Shown here in pieces: positions 52,114-62,229 of a DNA stretch of 64,000 nt. The position numbers were made by a program, and so were the translations under genes. The notes under the pieces were generated by a model. That model searched no databases and was not told the DNA's origin. It saw only the letters and a list, made by a program, of their open reading frames with translations. The DNA comes from Diplonema japonicum (taxonomy: Eukaryota; Euglenozoa; Diplonemea; Diplonemida; Diplonemidae), in the NCBI GenBank assembly GCA_964019335.1, contig OZ025656.1:556001-620000 (forward strand). Direction: 5' to 3'. Within the stretch, counting starts at the first letter, position 1, and every line of letters starts with the position of its first letter.

Positions 52114-54245
52114 ATGGGTAAAAAAAGGGGTGCCGCGAAGCAGCCAGATGTGAGGGGGAACGCGACCGTGTCTGTCACACAGCAAAACGAGGCGCTGCTC
52201 GGTTCGTGGGCCGCGAGGGAGATACAAAATAAGTTGCAGTGTTCGCCGGAAGAAGCGCAGCACTGCGCCGCTATGATTATGTCGATGGACACCAAGCAGC
52301 TGAGGGAGTGGTGCTCGAATCTGCTTGGGGATCTTGAGAAAAGGATGGATGATGACAGGAAGTTCTACAACCTATTCCTCGACAAGAAGGAGGACCTAGG
52401 ACTGCTCGGGGGGAACACACAGCAAGCCGACGACGCTGCAAGCGAATGCGGGTCTGTCGCAACAACCGCAACCACAGCAACCACAGCAACTTCAAAAGGC
52501 AAGGCACGAAAATTCAAGCAGGTAGACCTCACCAAGATGAAAGAAGGCCATGACGCTCTACTCCCAATGATGAAAGAGTGCGGATGCGAGGCTACGCGCC
52601 ACAAGCTGCTCACGAACTGCCAGCTGTGTGGAAAGATCGTATGCGAGCAGGAGGGGTGGGGCAGGTGTTTCTTCTGCGGTTCTGAAATATCCAAAGAAAG
52701 CAAGCCCATCAAAGGAAAGAACGACACAGACGGTATGCCACCATCACCACATCAACACAAGACAGACAAGCAGTACCTTTCCCGTGAGCGGGACTTCTTG
52801 AAAGCCGTGGCGCAGCGTGACAAGCTTATCCAGTACCAAGATGACCGCCAGAAGCGAACCACCATTGTCGACGATCAGGAGGACTACTACGAGAGCAGCA
52901 ACCCGTGGCTGGACGCTAAGGAACGAAAGAAGGCTCAGGAGAACGAGCGGAAAGATCGTGAGGCAAGGCAAGCACGCCACAAACGCGGCGGGGCATACAC
53001 CGTACACATCGACCTGGTGAACAGGAACGTCACGGAGGGCCTCTCAGCATCGCAGCAAGCCGTTCAGTACGAAGCGCCTATCGAAAAAAGAGCGAGGGAA
53101 GAGAAAGAACGGATGGAGCAAGGAAAGGAGGAAGAGGAAGAGACCAATGTGCACGCGGCAACAACGCTGTACACGGCAGGGCCTACGACAGTGGTGGAGG
53201 AGGAGTCCGACGAGGACGAGGAGGGGAACAGACTCAAGACGATGAGAATTATGCGATGCCCTGATACGAAGACTATGCAGTTCGACAGCAGCGCGATCCT
53301 AGCAGGGTGGGTGCGGGGGAAGCTCGTGAGCTACGGCTTCAGCGAGGAAGAAGCTGAGAAGCAAGGCACGTTCGTGAAGAAGATGACGAACATGGGCGCA
53401 GTGCGGGGCTGGGCAAAGGACAACCTCGACGCAGATGTCATACCATCGTTCGTTGAGGAGTTTCAGTCCGAAACCCGCAGGCTGGAGTTGGTGGGACCGA
53501 AGTCGAAACGCGGGGCGGCTGATGAAGAGAAGCGCGACATCCGAAGGGAAGCCGTGAAGGGCAGCGGGCGGATCCAGTCGGACTGGGAAGAGGTCGACGA
53601 TGCATACAAAGCACCTGTTCAAAAGATAGTCTCGAGCATCAAGAAGAAGAAGCCATGGGTGTATGTGAACTCGGGCCAAGCAGTACAGTTGGACAAGGTG
53701 TACGAAGTGAGTGAAAGCAAAATGTGCATGAGCATGCATCAGCCATGGGCGTCGCTGTTGGTCTGCGGGATCAAGAAACACGAGGGGAGGACGTGGCCCA
53801 CGGACTTCAGAGGTAGGCTTTGGATCCATGCTGCTTCGCATCAGCCCAGCGAACAGGATATCGAAGACTGTGAAGCTTTCTACGCAGAGCGAGGAGCCAC
53901 CACCTTCCCTACCCACTACCCCACCTCCGTCTTGCTCGGTTGCGTCACCGTTACCGACTGCCTTCATTACGAAGAATACGAGAAGAAAATCCCCGAACCC
54001 GAACAGGAGTCATCCTCAGAACATGTCTTCATCTGCAAGAACCCCCAGCTCTTGGTATGGGAATCAGATGTTCTTCTTAACAAATAACGTATAATATACA
54101 TAGGTCTTGCCCCTTCCCATGGACGGGAAGCACAAAATATTCAGCATCGAGAAGAACATCCATGAGGTATGTTGGAAGGAAAAGAAAAATAAATGTTATT
54201 CATTCACAGGCGGTCAAGAGACAGGCTGGGCGTAAAGGAGTCTGA
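52114..54245 (+). CDS. TRIP4: TRIP4/ASC-1 homologue (zf-C2HC5 and ASCH domains)
   Basis: 668 aa after removing introns 52733-52765 (33 nt, in frame), 54055-54103 (49 nt) and 54167-54209 (43 nt). TRIP4 is a subunit of the ASC-1 complex, which acts in transcription co-activation and rescue of collided ribosomes. The zinc finger is well conserved (CGCEATRHKLLTNCQLCG, CEQEGWGRCFFCG). The C-terminal ASCH domain begins MCMSMHQPWASLLVCGIKKHEGR and ends, after splicing, FSIEKNIHEAVKRQAG, as in human. An N-terminal helical segment (SWAAREIQNKL) and a similar central one (GWVRGKLVSYGFSEEEAE) may be repeats of one small domain. An A-rich leader follows ACAG at about 52105. Confidence 0.93.
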
Positions 54246-54456
54246 TTGAAATACATTAAAAGAAAATGGAAAACACGGGGGAAGAAACCTCCCGGGGATA
54301 TCTGGAGACTAATTTCTAACTAAGCCCGTCTGCTATTTTATACCTCGGGGAGGGGGGGGGGGGGCTTTTATTTACGTTCATTCGACAGTGGTATTCCTAT
54401 TGCAACAAACAAGAAAATACTCATATTCAACAACATAACAAGGAAGGTAAAGGAGA

Positions 54457-57400
54457 ATGGAGAAAGGAAAAGAAGAAGCAGAAGACGTTGCAGTATGGAG
54501 GGCGAAGGGGTGCGGGATGAAGGACATCGAGGAGCTCATGGAAATGATACGAACACAGGAGGCAGGAGGGAAGGACTGCGTGGGCTTGAAGAAAGTGCTG
54601 ATGCTGATGTTGAGGGGAAACTGCAGGGGGGAAAGTCAGGACGTGTGCAAGAATGTGATGCAGTTGATCGATGTGTTGGAGGAGGTGACAGAGAGGGGGT
54701 ACAACGCGCTAGTGTCAGAAGACATGATGAGCATTGTGCCCGCCATGCACCACTGTGCTTCTGTGCGTGCTGACGAGGCGGCAGCCGTCAAAAGCAGGTG
54801 CCTTGAGATATTATCACGCACGTCCTCATCCTCGCTTGCCATCACATCTGCTACAGACATCACCAGCGCCGTCTCTATGGTGTGGGACACGTTCGACTCC
54901 TGCTGGGACTTCATTCCCAGCAGTGTGCTCAAGAATGGACTTCTCATTGTAAAGGCGCTGCATGACAAGATACGCTTCTCGGCCATCCCCGAGTCCGTAG
55001 CAGGAAGTTACTTCAAGATCCTCTGCATGGGTACTACGCTTCCCAACATCCCGCTGCCCATGCACACCCCTGAGACCTCGCTCTCGCCACCGTCCACGCT
55101 CGACGAGCCTTCCCTGTCAGCACCAACCGCCCCAGTTGTCCTCACCTTTCCGCTCTCCTCTGCGGCCCTTTTCTGCCGCGAGGCCCTCCTCACACACATG
55201 AAGCACGACCTGTACTACTCGTTGTTCCACCTCCGCGTGTTCCTCCAGACACACGCTAGCTCATCGCCCTTCCAACGCCTTGAGCCCTCTGCGACTGTGA
55301 TGCTCAGCAAGGACGTCTCTATTTTGAGGGGTTCTATTACCGCACTGAAATACTTCATTTTCCCGTGCAAGGACAGGAAAGAGGGCGGGCTATCCACCAA
55401 AGAGCTGTTGGTGGTGCTGACTGCGCTGCGGTACTGCATCGCGACGCTTGACAGCTGCGTGGCATGCGACGTTGTGCTGTTTATCAAGAGATTGCTGGAC
55501 AGTGAGGTGGCTGCACACTTAGAGACGCAGTGGCACATTGTGCTGGACATCATCAGCGACCTTATGCAGTTCTATAAGAAGGAACAACCCGAGTGGCTGA
55601 AGGAGATCCTGTGCAGCTGCCTCATGAAGGTGCTCTCTTTGAAGGACCGCATCGAGCTGGACATGGACAGGGCGCGTGCTTTGCAGCTTATCGACGCCTT
55701 TGCCACAAGTTTCGAAGGCAAGGACAGTTTGGTCGTGAGCAATGCCGTCATCCAGCACAGCCTAGCCTCTGGGAATCTAAAGATGTTGTCCGGCATGCTG
55801 AACAAGTACTTCGTGAGCGACAGGTTCCCAGCGGGCGTCAGGAACGACTGCTTCCGCTTGTTCCGCAACTCAAACCCGCACAGCCAGCCCGGCTACCTTG
55901 AGAGCCTCTTCAAGTTGATTTGCAAGGACGGCACCACCTTCGCAGGCTGGGACGCTGCTATCGGGTGTGATGTCATCACCTATCTTGTGGAGCTTGTCTG
56001 CAACCTAGAGAGCACCTCGCTGCAACCCTCAACGTGGACAGAATTGGTGAGAATATGCAAAGATATCGTGATGCAGTCCACAGACACGAGCGAGGACCCC
56101 CTCAACGAGAAGAGGTGGGACATCTGCGCTGCCATCGTGCGTTCAGCCACCAGCAGGTTGTCGACCTCTGCTAGCTACTGTGTTGAGCTGTGGAATGCGC
56201 TTCTTGCTCTCTTGCACCACAGAAAGCCAAAAGTCCGTCTCAGTTCTCTCGACTATTTTCTGAGTCTCTCTTGCAACGAGGACTTTGAAGTAACAGAAGG
56301 CACTCACCGCACAGAGATCGCTTTCGTGCAGGCGGTGAGCAGGGAGCCCTCGATGTCGATAGAAGCCGAATTCCCAGCGTCGCAGCTCCTAGACTCCCTC
56401 TGTACCAGGCTTCCCCACGACCACGATTGCTTCCAGCGTATTCTGAAGCTTGTGAGGCACTTGCTCACCAACAACTATTTCGTCGTAGGTAACATCGCCA
56501 AAAGCCAAGCACCTCTTCTCCGCCTTGCCTCCGTTATGCAGACGCTCCTTACAGAGGAAGGTTTAGCTCCATTGTCCAAGTCAGGGTTTGGTGCTCCTCT
56601 TCAGGATATTGCATCGACCTTGGTCGCCATGATGCCTTATGTGCATGTCGTGGGGAAGGACGAGATGAAGGTCAACCTGACCAAGGCACTGGCCAGTATC
56701 CTTAAGAAGCTCCTTGAGGCCCAAACGTTGGTCCCTTCGGGTGCTAATAACTTGTTGCCTGCTATTTGTGATTTGTTTGGTAGTATCCACGTGGCTCTTT
56801 TTCAGTTTTGGACTGCGGATGACCTTGAAGGCTCTTCTAAGCTTCAGGAGGCCACCGTGGCTGTCGTGAAGGCTGTGGGGTGTGCTGTGGTCAAGGCACT
56901 AGCTGTTACGGAAAACATGAGAACTGGGACCTCAAGCAAGGAGCCCTCTTTGTCCATCTCGCGGCACAGCTCGTCTACGCTGCTGGAGCCTGTCACTGTG
57001 CATAACGCATCGCATCCACCATCGCCAGCCGCCGCAAGGGAACCCGCCTCCCCGAACAACGTGCATGATCCTGCCGCGCCTGCGAACGCCCCTGCTCAAG
57101 TGCCCGGCACCCCCCCCCCTGCGTCGAACCAAGAGCCGGAAGACTACGTGGCAATCCATAGCAAGCAGTACATCGTGAGCCTTCTCTCCCTCATCCATTC
57201 CATCACCACGTCGCCCCTCGTCGATGACGGCATGCCGTGCAAGGTGCCTGTCAAGGTGCTGCATGGCTTCACAGAAGACATCTTCAAACTCCTCCTCGAG
57301 GTCACTGACACACTGAAGTTCAACCACCGCATCCATTTCTTAGCACATTTGGTAGTTGCTGAGATGCTGCAGCAGAACAAGCGTGGCATGCTACCGGAGC

Positions 57401-59520
57401 GCACAAGACAGGAGGTGCTTCGCAAGCTCATTGATAGCGTGAAATCAAAGAAGGAGATGAATGATGAGGGTGAAAAGACCCTGCAGCTGCCCATGAGCAG
57501 GAGCAAGTCCAGTGTCGAAATAACTACGAAGGCCCCTACTGGCAGTGAGGCTCAGGACCTGATACGGGCAACAGCGGACCTTGCTTGGCGACTGTTCTAT
57601 TTGGGCTCGGCCGATGCATACCCGCAGTGGGACCCTTTGACAGAGGCTTTTTTCGCTGAGGGAGAAACACAGTGCTGGGTGGCGCAGGGCCCACACGCGC
57701 CATGTGTCGTGACCACCACTGTCGGCAGGTCGCAGCATATGCTTGTGACCATCAGGTCGCTCTCGTCGGTGTGTTGCTGGACATGCATTCTTCACAACAA
57801 GCCTACCCTACCACCCTACATGATGAGGACATATAGCCAGCCGAGCATTAACCAACTGGAGCCTGCAGAGCAGGCTGTGCAGAAGGACCTACCCACGTAC
57901 ACAGCTGAGCTTGTGCAACAGGAGCATGATGACGAGCTGCGCGGGCTGTTAAGAATCGAGAGCTCTGCAAGCTCCCTGCTGTGCGACAGAGACGACAAGG
58001 AGCACGGTCTAGACACATCCTTGACCAGCGAGCTGAAGATGTGCGAGCTGGACGAGAGCGTGGGCAGCCCTACTTCAATCACAAGCGGTGAGCGGAGGAA
58101 GGTGCAGCCGCTGTCGGAGGACGACATTGCCACCGCGCTCACACGAGAGAGCCCAACGCAGCACGAGTCGCCCGCCGCCAAGATAGTTCAAAAGTTCATT
58201 CCAATTGCGGACAAGCGTGACAAGCAGGCGTCACCCATGGTGCGTGAGGGCAGCGATGACGGTGCCACCCGGCTGCCCTTGTCTGCGTCATGCGACTTGA
58301 CGAACCCCACACCGCAGAGGAGCCCGACACCCGCAACACGCATGATGACTCCCGCTGCCACCTCACTGTCTGTAGGCGACCATGCGGGGCTTGGCGAGAT
58401 TATGGCCAACACGATCCATGGTGCCTTTATCTTGTCAATGTTCAGGATGACGCCTGCTCCGCAGAGGCTACGGTGGGACGATCAGTTGCTGCGGACGTTG
58501 TCTGCTCTGGACAAGATACCGTGCAAGGAGACACACAAGTATGCACTGTTATAGTTTACAACCCCACACAGGATAGGACTCGTGTACATCGACCACGGGC
58601 AGTACAGGCCGGGCAGTGAGGAAGTAAAGCAAGAGACGTCACAGTGGGGCGAGAGGGAGTTCAAGGTGCTGAGCAACGATTCAGGAAGCTTGCGGTACCA
58701 GAGGTTCATGTGCGGGCTTGGCAAGTTCAAGGATTTGAAGATCCCAAGAGAAGACCCCCGTGAGTCGGTGAAGAAAGGTATCTGGCCGCATCCCTGCCAC
58801 TATTTCGGTGCCCTGGACACAGCGAGACAGCAAGACGGGGCCGTGTGCTTGATGTCGGAAACCCCTCTGCACCAAGTGGTGTACCACGTGGCGAGCATCA
58901 TGAACAACGAGCGCAAAGCGGATATCCGCAGCACAGCAGACAAGAAGAAGCGGCACATTGGAAATGACCACGTATGCCACTACACCACACCACACCACAC
59001 CACACCACACCACACCACACCACACCACACCACTACAGGTGGTCATCACTTATTGCGAGGACACGACCTCTGACATTGACCCCTTTGTGTTGAAGAACGA
59101 GCTGAACTACATCAACATCCTAGTGCAGCCGCTAGCAGATGGGTTCAGCAGGGTTTCCGTGCATTTCAGAGATTGTCAAGAGAATAAGGATAGGTCGCTG
59201 CAGGAGTTGCTGGAGGAAGTTGGGTTTGGGGCAGCACCGTGCAGGGGGAAGGGCGTCGTGGTGCACGATGACAGGCTGTCACAGTTTGTGGGCAGCGCCG
59301 CCCTGCACGCATCGATCGCAACCAAGTCATGGAGGTACTGACACAAGAGAACCAAAAAAAGAATCCTCACAACAGATACGAACGTCAGCAGTACGCTTCC
59401 AACTGGGGCGACCGTCTTCACCGCATCACACAAATCTCTGCGCGCTTCACCGTTAAACCAGAGCAGCGCACCACAGACGACTCCCTCCTGAACGAGTACC
59501 ATGCAAAGGCTAAACAGTGA
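54457..59520 (+). CDS. TSC2: Tuberin (TSC2)-type Rap/Rheb GTPase-activating protein
   Basis: 1640 aa after removing introns 58539-58571 (33 nt), 58972-59038 (67 nt, microsatellite) and 59335-59375 (41 nt). The first about 1000 residues are helical-repeat (HEAT-like) sequence, then a low-complexity region. The last about 300 residues are the RapGAP domain: HKIGLVYIDHGQ, VLSNDSGSLRYQRFMCGLGK, VVYHVASIM, KKKRHIGNDHVVITYCED (the Asn thumb lies in GND), FVGSAALHASIA and SNWGDRLHRI. The last two match tuberin better than Rap1GAP or RalGAP. In animals and fungi TSC2 inactivates Rheb upstream of TORC1. The GAP exons were missed by the main frame, which stops at 58554. Confidence 0.9.
58978..59034 (+). 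repeat. ACACC pentanucleotide microsatellite filling an intron
   Basis: About ten ACACC units occupy nearly the whole 67-nt intron 58972-59038 of the TSC2-type gene, between the GTATGCC donor and the CACTACAG acceptor. It makes this the longest of the confidently assigned introns. Because the repeat unit is pyrimidine-poor but C-rich and lacks AG, splicing should still choose the final CAG. Confidence 0.9.
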
Positions 59521-59627
59521 TAGTGGGATTTCTTTTCTTTTTTTTTCTCTTTCCTTTTTTTTTGTTCCCTCGTTCTTCTTCCTCCCCTCATTTCAATTCC
59601 CAGTATTTCAAAAAAAAAAAGAAAAAA

Positions 59628-60644
59628 ATGGCAGACATGGAGGTGGATACCGAAACGATAACGCAGGGACACCCTGATTATTACTTTGACTCGTACAGCC
59701 ACTATGGCATCCATGAGGAGATGCTGAAGGACAGGGTGAGGACGAGTAGTTATAGGGACGCGATAGTGAATAACAAGCATTTGTTTAAGGACAAGGTGGT
59801 GTTGGATGTTGGCTGCGGGACGGGGATTCTGTGCATGTTCGCGGCCTCTGCGGGGGCGAAGAAAGTAGTTGGTGTTGATTGCAGCAGCATCGTGAACCAG
59901 GCGAAAGAAATCGTGAAGCAAAACGGATTCGAAGACAAAATCATCATAATGAAAGGAAAGATGGAGGAGATCACAATGCCCGAGGGGTGCGAACAAGTAG
60001 ACATAATCATTTCAGAGTGGATGGGCTACTTTCTACTGTACGAGTCCATGCTTAACACAGTCCTGTGGGCTAGGGATAACCTCTTGAAAGAAGGAGGATT
60101 GCTCTTCCCTGAGAAGTCAAGCATGTATGTGTGCGGTATTGAAGATGGAAGCTATCGAAGTGACAAAATAAACTTCTGGGATAACATTCATGGGTTTAGC
60201 TTTAAGTGCATCAAGACGCTTGCGATGCTTGAGCCAATTGTTGATGTTGTGGAGGCGAAGCAGATTGTTACAAACCACTGTAAGCTTATAGATCTTGACC
60301 TTTATAAGGTCAGCGTGGATGACCTTTCCTTCGCAACTCCCTTCCGCCTCTCGATCACTAAAAAGAACAAACTTCACGCGCTCGTTGTGTACTTTGACGT
60401 TACCTTCCCAGGGCACCATCCTGTCTCGTTCTCCACCTCGCCAACCGTCAAGCCCACTCATTGGAAGCAGACTGTCCTCTACACCCAGTCCATACTTGAC
60501 GGGGCTAAAGGGGATATTTTGACAGGAAACCTCTCAGCAAAGCCCAATGCCTCGAACCACCGTGATTTGGACATTAGCCTCTCTGTGGATTTCAAGGGGA
60601 AGAAACACGCTACTAGCTTTGAGCAGGAGTTCAGGCTGCGTTAA
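59628..60644 (+). CDS. PRMT1: Type I protein arginine N-methyltransferase (PRMT1-like)
   Basis: 338 aa from ATG 59628, after the CCCAG at 59603 and an A-run leader. It transfers methyl groups from S-adenosylmethionine to Arg, giving monomethyl and asymmetric dimethyl arginine. SAM-binding motif I is VVLDVGCGTGILCMFA. The double-E loop is SEWMGYFLLYESM, with Glu130 and Glu139 spaced nine apart as in PRMT1. The YF motif (YYFDSYSHYGIHEEML) and the THW loop (PTHWKQTVLY) are intact. Length is typical of the core enzyme with a very short N-terminus. No introns. In euglenozoans PRMT1 modifies many RNA-binding proteins. Confidence 0.96.
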   Translation: MADMEVDTETITQGHPDYYFDSYSHYGIHEEMLKDRVRTSSYRDAIVNNKHLFKDKVVLDVGCGTGILCMFAASAGAKKVVGVDCSSIVNQAKEIVKQNGFEDKIIIMKGKMEEITMPEGCEQVDIIISEWMGYFLLYESMLNTVLWARDNLLKEGGLLFPEKSSMYVCGIEDGSYRSDKINFWDNIHGFSFKCIKTLAMLEPIVDVVEAKQIVTNHCKLIDLDLYKVSVDDLSFATPFRLSITKKNKLHALVVYFDVTFPGHHPVSFSTSPTVKPTHWKQTVLYTQSILDGAKGDILTGNLSAKPNASNHRDLDISLSVDFKGKKHATSFEQEFRLR

Positions 60645-61084
60645 GAAGAAAAAGGAAGTAATAACAAAAAAAAAAAGAAAAAAAGGAAAAAAAAAAAAAA
60701 AAAGAGGGAGAAGTGTGTGTTGTGTGGTTATTTTTATTATATTGTTATTTTGAGTGTTGAGCACGCAGAAAATATCAGACCGGAAAAAAAGAAAAAATGA
60801 AAGAAAGAAAGAAAAGAAAAAATACGAGAGTCGCAGAAGAAAGAAAAAAGAGAAAGAAATAGTGTAAAAAAGAAAAAAAGATTTTTTTTTCTAAACCCCG
60901 TTTAGCATGGGATCAAGAAAAGAAAAAGAAAAAAAAAAAAAACCCTCCTTCCCACCCTCCTGTGGGGGTGTTTTTTTTTCTATTCAGTTTTTTTTTTTTT
61001 TTTTAAATGCTAAGCTTCCCCCTGATCTTTTTTACAAAAGAAAAATAAAATAAAAGAGGGTGGTAAAAAAAAAAAAAGAGAAAC
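60645..61084. other. Intergenic, homopolymer-rich, no gene seen
   Basis: A-rich and T-rich runs. A small GC-rich inverted repeat (CCCACCCTCCTGTGGGGGTG) followed by T's lies near 60950-60980. A T tract and an A-rich leader precede the next ATG. No coding-looking frame. Confidence 0.6.
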
Positions 61085-61693
61085 ATGCAAATTGCGGACA
61101 CGATCACTTCTGCCCTGAGGCACCAAAAGGAGATTGAGAAGGAGATGGAGGGGAGGATGGAGGGGAAGTGCTGCAACAGAATGAGGTACCTGGACCTGTT
61201 CGGGGCGGAGCACCAGGGCAACGTTGCTTCTGGCTTCGATTTGGTGAAGAAATTTGTCGAAGAAGAGGGGAAGGGGGAGAGGACGAGGCCCACAAGACAC
61301 GAATTGAAGAGCAGGTGCTGTGAGCACAACAGCTGGGACAACGTCAGGGTGTGCAAGAAGGTGATGACCTTGAGGTGCAGGGTTTGCCAAAAGCAGTGGA
61401 GAACACCTGTCGATTCTGTCTGGGAACTGAAATGTGACGCCTTTGGTGCTGGTAAATGTCCTGAAGGCGATTCCTGCCTGCGAATGCACATTCATTACAG
61501 GAAGCAGACTCTTGAAGAACGCGTGCGTTCGCACGGCACAGAAGTGCTGCACCATGTCCGCTCTTCCCGTCTCAAGACGGATTCAGCCCCTACTACCCCC
61601 ACCACTCCTCAGAAGCACCACCAGCAGTATTATCAGTTTGCCTCACCAGACCACCAAGCCCCCCCTGTCTACGTGTATATGCGCCATGATTGA
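61085..61693 (+). CDS. CCCH zinc-finger protein with conserved WDNVR/LRCRVCQ segment
   Basis: 202 aa. Residues about 75-105 contain CCEHNSWDNVRVCKK then TLRCRVCQKQWR, a paired-Cys segment I recall from protist CCCH proteins. It is followed by one CCCH finger, CDAFGAGKCPEGDSCLRMH, with spacing C-x7-C-x5-C-x3-H. CCCH proteins bind mRNA and, in organisms with polycistronic transcription, are major post-transcriptional regulators; the role here is inferred from family. The C-terminus is Pro/Gln/His-rich and disordered. No introns. The start follows an A-rich leader. Confidence 0.85.
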   Translation: MQIADTITSALRHQKEIEKEMEGRMEGKCCNRMRYLDLFGAEHQGNVASGFDLVKKFVEEEGKGERTRPTRHELKSRCCEHNSWDNVRVCKKVMTLRCRVCQKQWRTPVDSVWELKCDAFGAGKCPEGDSCLRMHIHYRKQTLEERVRSHGTEVLHHVRSSRLKTDSAPTTPTTPQKHHQQYYQFASPDHQAPPVYVYMRHD

Positions 61694-62070
61694 GCATGAG
61701 GATATGCCCCTATGCTTTTTTTTTTATGTATAACTCGAGCCGGGTTTTTTTTCAAGGGTGAAAAAATAAAGTTTTTTTTTTTTTCAATTTTTTTTACTTT
61801 TTATATGTCAACTCCACATTCCTGTCCTTTTTTTTTTGGAGAGGTGTCAAAAAAAAGATCATGTCTGAAACGCCAGCATTATCTGGCATATTGCAGCTTG
61901 TATGTTTGCAAGCGGGATGACGGACAAAGGAGTCGCACACACCGATGATGAGCTGGCCACTGGTTTTTGGCTGTGCCTCCCACCCTTTCAAACCTGGCTC
62001 TTGTTAAATAAAACAACGTATTAAGTAAATACAAAGCATTATTCCACTTGTGGTAGCAGGTTTAACTCGT

Positions 62071-62103
<33 letters not shown>

Positions 62104-62184
62104 TTCGCGAGCGCAGCGAGTGGACTAAAAAAAAAACCCCCTGCCACCACGCGTGAAATAATGGTAGGTGCTTAATAAATAGCT

Positions 62185-62229
<45 letters not shown>

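Noticed and set aside
61936-61946. GATGATGA resembling a C box of a C/D snoRNA
   Set aside because: No CTGA D box at a suitable distance and no terminal stem; it also lies in a possible coding exon.
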